The notes beneath the pieces are model-generated. The model was given only the letters and a program-made list of their open reading frames with translations. It made no database searches and was not told where the DNA came from. DNA of 64,000 nt from Streptomyces sp. WAC05374 (GTDB lineage Bacteria; Actinomycetota; Actinomycetes; Streptomycetales; Streptomycetaceae): positions 372,001 to 436,000 of the forward strand of contig NZ_SMNQ01000001.1 in assembly GCF_004353505.1 (NCBI RefSeq), given 5' to 3'. Positions 58,314 through 64,000 of this stretch are shown here, piece after piece; the first letter of the stretch is position 1; each line of letters starts with the position of its first letter. The position numbers and the translations under genes were made by a program.

Positions 58314-58338
58314 TCAACGGCTCCACCGCTCTCCTCCC

Positions 58339-58374
58339 ACCGGCGGTCCGCCCCCTGCAGGGCGGGCCGCCGGT
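58339..58374 (+). terminator. intrinsic-type terminator of the protease gene
   Basis: ACCGGCGGTCCGCCC (58339-58353) pairs with GGGCGGGCCGCCGGT (58360-58374) around CCTGCA, with one wobble, followed by tctttgtcc. It lies 26 bp after the protease stop and is the clearest T-tailed hairpin of the window. Confidence 0.85.
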
Positions 58375-58462
58375 TCTTTGTCCTGACCGAGGAAGAAGTT
58401 GCGAAAGCCGCCGCGAAAGGGGTTACGCGACCGGACCAAGCCCGCTAACTTCCTTGAAATGA

Positions 58463-58484
58463 ACCGGTCATGAGCCTGACCGGT
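58463..58484 (+). promoter_or_regulatory. ACCGGTCA-N6-TGACCGGT palindrome upstream of the sugar dehydrogenase gene
   Basis: Perfect 8-6-8 inverted repeat, 92 bp before the start at 58577. Its size and position suggest a repressor operator. The half-site resembles GntR-type sites only loosely. Confidence 0.6.
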
Positions 58485-58576
58485 GACCTTCCGGCGCGAC
58501 GGCGCGCGCCTGTGCTCCCCCCTGCGGTCCACCGCCCGGACCGCCGGGTCACCCCCACCGTTTCCGGGAGACTCCT

Positions 58577-61408
58577 GTGCGCACACGACCACAACGGCCC
58601 CGTCGTCGGGGGCCCGCCTGCCTGCTCGCCGCGGTACTCGCCGCGGCGTTCCTCGCCCCGGCCTCCGCCACAGCCACCGCGGTGGAAGCGGCGGCGGAGG
58701 AGTTCCAGCAGGTCACCCTCGCCAAGGGCGTGGCGGAGACCGGCGAGCCCATGACGATGGCGGTTCTCCCCGACCGCTCCGTCCTGCACACCTCGCGCGA
58801 CGGCACCCTGCGGCTCACCGACGCCGCCGGCACGACCAAGGTGTCGGGGAAGCTCGACGTCTACTCCCACGACGAGGAGGGCCTCCAAGGCGTGGGCGTC
58901 GACCCGGGCTTCACCTCGAACCGGCACGTCTACCTGTACTACGCGCCCAGGCTGTCCACCCCCGCCGGTGACGCGCCCGGCGACGGCACGGCCGCCGACT
59001 TCGCCCCCTTCGACGGCGTGAACCGCCTCTCGCGCTTCGTCCTGCGCACGGACGGCACCCTCGACGCCGCGAGCGAGAAGAAGATCCTCGACGTACCCGC
59101 CTCGCGCGGGATCTGCTGCCACGTGGGCGGGGACATCGACTTCGACGCCCAGGGCAATCTGTACCTGTCGACCGGCGACGACTCCAACCCCTTCGCCTCG
59201 GACGGGTACACGCCGATCGACGAGCGCGCCTCCCGCAACCCTGCCTACGACGCCCAGCGTTCGGCGGGCAACACCAACGACCTGCGCGGCAAGGTGCTGC
59301 GGATCAAGGTCAACGCGGACGGCTCGTACTCCATCCCCACCGGCAACCTCTTCGCCCCCGGCACCGCCAGGACCCGCCCCGAGATCTACGCCATGGGCTT
59401 TCGCAACCCCTTCCGGATGAGCGTCGACAAGCCCACGGGCATCGTGTACGTCGGTGACTACGGCCCCGACGCGGGCACCGCGAGCCCCACCCGGGGCCCG
59501 GCCGGCCAGGTCGAGTTCAACCGCATCACCAAGGCGGGCAACTTCGGCTGGCCGTACTGCACGGGGAAGAACGACGCCTACGTCGACCACGACTTCGCCA
59601 CCGGCGCGACCGGCGCGAGGTTCACCTGCGCCGCTCCGCGCAACACCTCGCCCCGCAACACCGGCCTGACCGACCTGCCGCCCGCCCAGCCCGCCTGGAT
59701 ACCGTACGACGGCGGTTCGGTGCCCGAGTTCGGCAGCGGCTCGGAGTCGCCCATGGGCGGGCCCGTCTACCGCTATGACGCGGCCTCCACCTCGTCCGTC
59801 AAGTTCCCGCAGAGCTACGACGGGAACTTCTTCGCCGGCGAGTTCGGCCGCAAGTGGATCAAGCGCATCGCCCAGGGCGCCGACGGCACCGTCCAGTCCA
59901 TCAACGCCTTCCCCTGGGCCGGCACCCAGGTGATGGACATGGCCTTCGGCCCGGACGGGGCGCTGTACGTCCTGGACTACGGCACCGGCTACTTCAACGG
60001 GGACGCCAACTCGGCCCTGTACCGCATCGAGCACGTCACCGCCGGCCGCTCCCCGGTCGCCCAGGCGTCGGCGAACCGCACCTCGGGGCAGGCGCCGCTC
60101 GCCGTGGCCTTCTCCTCGGCGGGCAGCTCCGACCCGGACGGCGACCCGCTGACGTACGCCTGGAGGTTCGGCGACGGCGCCGGCTCCACCGCCGCGAACC
60201 CCTCCCACACCTACACGGCCAACGGGCAGTACACCGCCACCCTCACCGTCTCCGACGGCACCGGCCGCAGCGCCACCGCCTCGGTCCAGGTGACGGTCGG
60301 CAACACGGCGCCGACCGTCAGGCTGGAGCTGCCGGCCGAGGGCCGGATCATCGACCCGGGCGCGGCCGTCCCGTTCAAGGTCACCGTCACCGACCCGGAG
60401 GACGGCACCGTCGACTGCGCCAGGGTGAAGGTCACGTTCATCATCGGGCACGACAGCCACGGCCACCCGCAGACCTCCGCCACCGGCTGCTCGGGCACCG
60501 TGCAGACCATCGCGGACGGCGAGCACGACCCGAACGCCAACATCTTCGGCGTCTGGGACGCGGAGTACACCGACAAGGGCGCGAACGGCCAGCCGGCGCT
60601 CACGACGCACGACCAGAACATCAGCCAGCCCAGCCACCGGCAGGCCGAGCACTACGGCGGCTCCTCGGGCGTCCAGGTCGTCAGCCACACCCCCGCGCAC
60701 GGCGGGAGGACGGTCGGGCACATCGACAACGGGGACTGGATCTCCTTCACCCCGTACGCGCTCGATGACGCCACCCGCTTCACCGCCCGCGTCGCCTCCG
60801 GCGGCATCGGCGGCACCCTGGAGGTACGGGCGGGCTCACCCACCGGGACCCTGCTCGGCACGGCGACCGTGCCGGTGACGGGCGGCTGGGAGACCTTCCA
60901 GGACGTCTCGACCGCGCTGACCAACCGGCCCGCCGGGACGACGGCGCTGTACCTCGTCTTCAAGGGAGGCGCGGGCGCGCTGTTCGACGTGGACGACTTC
61001 CGCCTCACCACCGGGGCCGCGGGTCCGCGGACGGGGCCGGTGAAGGGCGTGAACGGCAAGTGCGCCGACGTCGCGGGCGGCGCGAGCGCCGACGGCACCC
61101 GGATCCAGCTCTGGACCTGCAACACCACCGCCGCCCAGACATGGACCGTCCCCGGCGACGGCACCCTGCGGGCACTCGGCAAATGCCTGGACGTCAGCGC
61201 CGCCGGCACCACCGACGGCACGAAGATCCAGCTCTGGACCTGCAACGGCACCGGAGCCCAGCAATGGCAGCCCCACACCGACGGCACCCTGCGCAACCCC
61301 GCGTCCGGCAAATGCCTCGACGCCGAAGGCGCCACCTGGAACGACGGCACCCGCCTGCACCTGTGGACCTGCCACACCGGACCCAACCAGAAATGGACCC
61401 TGCCGTAG
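58577..61408 (+). CDS. secreted PQQ-type sugar dehydrogenase with PKD, CBM6-like and ricin-B lectin domains
   Basis: GTG 58577 after gggagactcct; signal peptide to about residue 34. The 943-residue protein has a soluble-glucose-dehydrogenase-like six-bladed propeller (about 45-475; SHDEEGLQGVGVDPGF, NDLRGKVLRIKVNADGSY, YAMGFRNPFRMSVD, GNFGWPYC). Next are a PKD domain (about 487-570; SSDPDGDPLTYAWRFGDGAGSTAANPSHTYTANG), a linker domain, a CBM6-like module (about 690-815; VGHIDNGDWISFTPYAL) and a C-terminal ricin-B trefoil (about 818-943) with three QxW-type repeats. It may oxidise a sugar on a polysaccharide bound by the lectin. The ricin segment is base-for-base identical to that of the next gene. 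Confidence 0.92.
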   Translation: MRTRPQRPRRRGPACLLAAVLAAAFLAPASATATAVEAAAEEFQQVTLAKGVAETGEPMTMAVLPDRSVLHTSRDGTLRLTDAAGTTKVSGKLDVYSHDEEGLQGVGVDPGFTSNRHVYLYYAPRLSTPAGDAPGDGTAADFAPFDGVNRLSRFVLRTDGTLDAASEKKILDVPASRGICCHVGGDIDFDAQGNLYLSTGDDSNPFASDGYTPIDERASRNPAYDAQRSAGNTNDLRGKVLRIKVNADGSYSIPTGNLFAPGTARTRPEIYAMGFRNPFRMSVDKPTGIVYVGDYGPDAGTASPTRGPAGQVEFNRITKAGNFGWPYCTGKNDAYVDHDFATGATGARFTCAAPRNTSPRNTGLTDLPPAQPAWIPYDGGSVPEFGSGSESPMGGPVYRYDAASTSSVKFPQSYDGNFFAGEFGRKWIKRIAQGADGTVQSINAFPWAGTQVMDMAFGPDGALYVLDYGTGYFNGDANSALYRIEHVTAGRSPVAQASANRTSGQAPLAVAFSSAGSSDPDGDPLTYAWRFGDGAGSTAANPSHTYTANGQYTATLTVSDGTGRSATASVQVTVGNTAPTVRLELPAEGRIIDPGAAVPFKVTVTDPEDGTVDCARVKVTFIIGHDSHGHPQTSATGCSGTVQTIADGEHDPNANIFGVWDAEYTDKGANGQPALTTHDQNISQPSHRQAEHYGGSSGVQVVSHTPAHGGRTVGHIDNGDWISFTPYALDDATRFTARVASGGIGGTLEVRAGSPTGTLLGTATVPVTGGWETFQDVSTALTNRPAGTTALYLVFKGGAGALFDVDDFRLTTGAAGPRTGPVKGVNGKCADVAGGASADGTRIQLWTCNTTAAQTWTVPGDGTLRALGKCLDVSAAGTTDGTKIQLWTCNGTGAQQWQPHTDGTLRNPASGKCLDAEGATWNDGTRLHLWTCHTGPNQKWTLP
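61020..61404 (+). repeat. 385-bp perfect direct repeat, copy 1 (ricin-B lectin segment)
   Basis: Bases 61020-61404 are identical to 62824-63208 at every position, including synonymous sites. Flanks diverge at once. It encodes the lectin tail of the sugar dehydrogenase, in frame with copy 2's host. It looks like recent duplication or gene conversion. Confidence 0.97.
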
Positions 61409-61427
61409 CAGGAGAGGAGGCGAAACC

Positions 61428-63212
61428 ATGCGCACCACTCTCACCAGGGCCGGGTGCCGGCTCGCGGCCGCGCTGCTGTGCGTGTCGGCCCTTCCGGCGG
61501 CCCAGGCCCTCGGCCACCAGCCGGCCGCCCCGCCCCGGGCTTCCGTGCGGGAAGCGGCTCCCGAGACGGCGCGGGCCGCCGCGGACCCCGCGTACCGGAT
61601 CCTCGCGTTCTCCAAGACGGCGGGCTTCCGCCACTCGTCCATCGACGACGGGCTGGCCGCGCTGCGCGAGCTCGGGAGCGGCAACAACGTCACGGTGGAC
61701 GCGACCGAGGACGCCCAGGCGTTCACGGCCGGCAACCTCGCGCGGTACAAGGCCGTCGTCTTCCTCTCCACCACCGGGGACGTGCTGAACGCGGCGCAGC
61801 AGACCGCGTTCGAGCAGTACGTCAGGGCCGGTGGCGGCTACGTCGGGGTGCACGCGGCCGCCGACACCGAGTACGACTGGCCGTTCTACGCCGGGCTCGC
61901 CGGGGCGCTGTTCCACTCCCATCCGCACAACCAGACGGCGACGCTCCGGGTGGAGGACCGGGCACATGACGCCACGGCGCACCTGGGCCGCACCTGGCAG
62001 CGGTTCGACGAGTGGTACAACTACCGCTCCAACCCGCGTTCCGCCGCGCACGTCCTGGCCTCGCTCGACGAGTCCAGCTACACGGGCGGGAACATGTCCG
62101 GGGACCACCCGATCGCCTGGTGCAAGGACTACCAGGGCGGCCGCGCCTTCTACACGGGCGGCGGCCACACGGACGAGTCGTTCACGGATCCCGCCTTCCG
62201 GCGCCACCTGCTCGGCGGCATCCGCTGGGCGGCGGGGATGACGGAGGCGGACTGCCGTCCCGAGACGGGGTACGTGCCGCTGTTCGACGGTTCGGGCACG
62301 GCGGGCTGGAGGCAGGCGGGCCCCGGCTCGTTCACCCTCGGCGACGGCACGCTCACGTCCCAGGGCGGCCTGGGGATGCTGTGGTACGCGGGCAGGGAGT
62401 TCACCGGTGACTACTCGCTGAAGCTGGACTGGCGGATGGACGGGGACGACAATTCCGGCGTCCTCATCGGCTTCCCCGCGTCCGACGACCCCTGGTCGGC
62501 GGTGAACAACGGGTACGAGATCCAGATCGACGCCACGGACGCCGCGGACCGCACGACGGGCGCCGTGTACGGCTTCAAGTCGGCCGACACGGCCGCACGC
62601 GACGCCGCGCTGAACCCGCCGGGCGAGTGGAACACGTACGAGATCCGGGTGACGGGCGAGCGTCTGGAGGTCTTCCTCAACGGACGCAAGATCAACGACT
62701 TCACCAACACCGACCCCGCGCGCAGCCTCGCGCAGGGGTACGTCGGGCTCCAGAACCACGGTGACGGCGACCAGGTGTCGTTCCGCAACGTCCGGATCAG
62801 GACGTCCGGCGGCACCCCGCCGCCGGGTCCGCGGACGGGGCCGGTGAAGGGCGTGAACGGCAAGTGCGCCGACGTCGCGGGCGGCGCGAGCGCCGACGGC
62901 ACCCGGATCCAGCTCTGGACCTGCAACACCACCGCCGCCCAGACATGGACCGTCCCCGGCGACGGCACCCTGCGGGCACTCGGCAAATGCCTGGACGTCA
63001 GCGCCGCCGGCACCACCGACGGCACGAAGATCCAGCTCTGGACCTGCAACGGCACCGGAGCCCAGCAATGGCAGCCCCACACCGACGGCACCCTGCGCAA
63101 CCCCGCGTCCGGCAAATGCCTCGACGCCGAAGGCGCCACCTGGAACGACGGCACCCGCCTGCACCTGTGGACCTGCCACACCGGACCCAACCAGAAATGG
63201 ACCCTGCCCTGA
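61428..63212 (+). CDS. secreted ThuA-like / DUF1080 protein with ricin-B lectin domain
   Basis: A 594-residue protein starting MRTTLTRAGCRLAAALLCVS 19 bp after the previous stop, with aggagagg before it. Signal peptide to about 28. The ThuA-like (glutamine-amidotransferase-fold) domain (about 55-275; FSKTAGFRHSSIDDGLAALREL, VVFLSTTGDVLN, GGGYVGVHAAADTEYDWPFY, ISWC-type DHPIAWCKDYQGGRAFYTGGGH) is followed by a DUF1080/3-keto-disaccharide-hydrolase-like domain (about 280-460; GNNSGVLI-type DDNSGVLIGFP, YEIQIDATD). The ricin-B tail (about 467-594) is identical in DNA to that of the upstream gene. ThuA and DUF1080 proteins process 3-keto sugars, which fits a neighbour that oxidises sugars. Probably one operon. 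Confidence 0.92.
   Translation: MRTTLTRAGCRLAAALLCVSALPAAQALGHQPAAPPRASVREAAPETARAAADPAYRILAFSKTAGFRHSSIDDGLAALRELGSGNNVTVDATEDAQAFTAGNLARYKAVVFLSTTGDVLNAAQQTAFEQYVRAGGGYVGVHAAADTEYDWPFYAGLAGALFHSHPHNQTATLRVEDRAHDATAHLGRTWQRFDEWYNYRSNPRSAAHVLASLDESSYTGGNMSGDHPIAWCKDYQGGRAFYTGGGHTDESFTDPAFRRHLLGGIRWAAGMTEADCRPETGYVPLFDGSGTAGWRQAGPGSFTLGDGTLTSQGGLGMLWYAGREFTGDYSLKLDWRMDGDDNSGVLIGFPASDDPWSAVNNGYEIQIDATDAADRTTGAVYGFKSADTAARDAALNPPGEWNTYEIRVTGERLEVFLNGRKINDFTNTDPARSLAQGYVGLQNHGDGDQVSFRNVRIRTSGGTPPPGPRTGPVKGVNGKCADVAGGASADGTRIQLWTCNTTAAQTWTVPGDGTLRALGKCLDVSAAGTTDGTKIQLWTCNGTGAQQWQPHTDGTLRNPASGKCLDAEGATWNDGTRLHLWTCHTGPNQKWTLP
62824..63208 (+). repeat. 385-bp perfect direct repeat, copy 2 (ricin-B lectin segment)
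   Basis: Second copy, 1804 bp downstream of the first (61020-61404), in the ThuA/DUF1080 gene. Homology ends within four bases of the gene's stop on one side and at the proline linker on the other. Confidence 0.97.
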
Positions 63213-63263
63213 AAATCGACATTTCGGGGCATCGCTCGGGCCGCTGCGGTCAGACGTATACGT

Positions 63264-63620
63264 ATGGCAGTGGATTCCGAACGTAACCAGAATGTGCTGA
63301 TCGGCACCAAGCCCCGTACCCAGGTCGAGGCGGCGTACCAGCGGCTGGAGCACAAGGCGGCCGCGCCCGGCCTGGGCACGCCGTTCTCGCTGGGCGCCGT
63401 GGCGGCCTACCGGTGGGTTCTCGGGCGGGCCGCCGCGGCACCGGTGACGGGCGCCTCCGCCGGCGGTGGCGTTCCGTCCAGCCAGCTCCTCACGGCCGAG
63501 CTGGACGCCGCCGTGGTGCAGCTCGGCGACCCGACCGAGGGTCCCGAGCGCGCGGCCCACGTCCGTGGCGTCCACGACGTGCTGGCGTGGGTGTGCGGGC
63601 TCGTGGACGAGCAGCCCTGA
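63264..63620 (+). CDS. conserved hypothetical protein, 118 aa
   Basis: A 118-residue protein starting MAVDSERNQNVLIGTKPRTQ. The middle is helical with GTPFSLGAVAAYRWVLGRAAAAPVTGASAGGGVPSSQLLTAELDAAVVQLGDP, and it ends VHDVLAWVCGLVDEQP. No membrane helix or catalytic motif. I recognise it only as the sort of short conserved Streptomyces protein without function. It begins 51 bp after the lectin-tailed gene on the same strand. Confidence 0.72.
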   Translation: MAVDSERNQNVLIGTKPRTQVEAAYQRLEHKAAAPGLGTPFSLGAVAAYRWVLGRAAAAPVTGASAGGGVPSSQLLTAELDAAVVQLGDPTEGPERAAHVRGVHDVLAWVCGLVDEQP

Positions 63621-63716
63621 GGCGCGGTCCTGAGGCGTGCGGTGCGCGCGCCCGTGCGGCACGGGGTGCTGAGGGGTCACCGGCGGCCGTGGGGCGTCAG
63701 CGCGTGCCCGCACGGC

Positions 63717-63947
63717 TCATATCGACGCCGGGGGCGGGAAACCCATGCCCGGGTACCCCGGCGAGCGCCCCACGGCACCGAAGTCGAGCGCGCGCGTGAG
63801 CTGCCGGAGCGTCTCCTCGGCCACCCGGCGGACGTCGGCGGGGACGTCACCCCGCTCGTCGATGAGGCTGTCATAGATGGGCGCGTCGCCTCGCACGGCG
63901 GAGTCCATGTCGAAATACCTTTCCGAAGCCGTCTGTTGATCGCTCAC
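63717..63947 (-). CDS. small hypothetical protein, 76 aa
   Basis: Start GTG 63945-63947 (MSDQQTASERYFDMDSAVRG), stop at 63717. The N-terminal half is acidic and helical (GDAPIYDSLIDERGDVPADVRRVAEETLRQ). The end is unusual: DFGAVGRSPGYPGMGFPPPA, Gly/Pro-rich and hydrophobic with terminal SI. The layout resembles a leader plus short core, but there is no modifying enzyme in the visible window. A later ATG (MDSAVRGD) is possible. Confidence 0.6.
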   Translation of the reverse strand: MSDQQTASERYFDMDSAVRGDAPIYDSLIDERGDVPADVRRVAEETLRQLTRALDFGAVGRSPGYPGMGFPPPASI

Positions 63948-64000
63948 CGCCGCTGCGGGCAGCGGTGGACGAGTGTACGGGGCATGATCGGGCCCGGTGC

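Noticed and set aside
61060..61788. Arg/His-rich frame over the lectin segment, also seen at 62864-63286
   Set aside because: The duplicate simply reflects the identical 385-bp DNA repeat read in a wrong frame.

Overview
The window looks like a chromosomal stretch of a Streptomyces or close actinomycete. The DNA is very G+C-rich with strong third-position G/C bias. GTG starts and ATGA or GTGA stop/start overlaps are common. TTA leucine codons are rare and turn up in particular genes. Gene content is typical of the genus: GlxA/AraC, PadR, TetR, Lrp and XRE regulators, SpoIIE-type phosphatases, secreted hydrolases with ricin-type lectin tails, and a streptogrisin-like protease. I see no rRNA, tRNA or CRISPR array.

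Layout. 1-4.1 kb: a minus-strand RiPP operon running MFS exporter -> S9 prolyl-oligopeptidase -> 39-residue precursor peptide -> B12-type radical SAM C-methyltransferase, the last cut by the window edge. A perfect 36-nt palindrome separates precursor and enzyme, and the peptidase gene carries an extraordinary poly-G/poly-C tract. 4.5-10.4 kb: a membrane-anchored hypothetical, a YdeI-like protein, a second MFS protein, and a divergent TetR/amidase pair with two matching operators. 10.6-13.8 kb: Lrp/AsnC regulator divergent from asparaginase and aspartase, an asparagine -> aspartate -> fumarate module. 14-24.6 kb: a two-component system, small membrane proteins, a maleylpyruvate-isomerase-fold protein, a solitary TOPRIM protein, a HEAT-repeat protein, an XRE/DUF2975 pair, an ABM-domain protein, an epimerase and a DUF2993 protein.

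24.9-35.5 kb: a translationally coupled pair (class A PBP-like protein with a degenerate transpeptidase site plus a secreted deacetylase-fold protein), a lipid kinase, a GlxA-type regulator with a repeat-rich N-terminal tail, a histone-H1-like DNA-binding protein and two hydrolases. 35.6-40.15 kb: a STAND-like NTPase with TPR repeats, followed by an intact IS5-type insertion sequence. The IS has its own -1 frameshift site and a passenger SAM methyltransferase, and it sits exactly in the CTAG where the stop codons of two convergent genes overlapped. 40.15-49.2 kb: SnoaL-like/PadR divergent pair, SGNH hydrolase, YciO, AI-2E-type permease, PAS-GAF-PP2C phosphatase and a divergent metallo-beta-lactamase-fold protein.

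49.3-64 kb: beta-propeller phytase, vanadium-haloperoxidase-type protein, a small rodlin-like secreted protein, a crcB-DUF190-crcB fluoride-export operon, a second SpoIIE-type phosphatase, an 890-bp gene-free stretch with a 21-bp hairpin, a streptogrisin-type protease, and two large secreted multidomain proteins (PQQ-type sugar dehydrogenase and ThuA/DUF1080 protein). The last two share a 385-bp segment identical at every base, encoding their ricin-B lectin tails.

The best candidate for an undescribed system is the RiPP operon at the left edge. Next are the passenger-carrying IS and the PBP/deacetylase pair. All family names come from reading motifs in the translated sequence; no database search was run.
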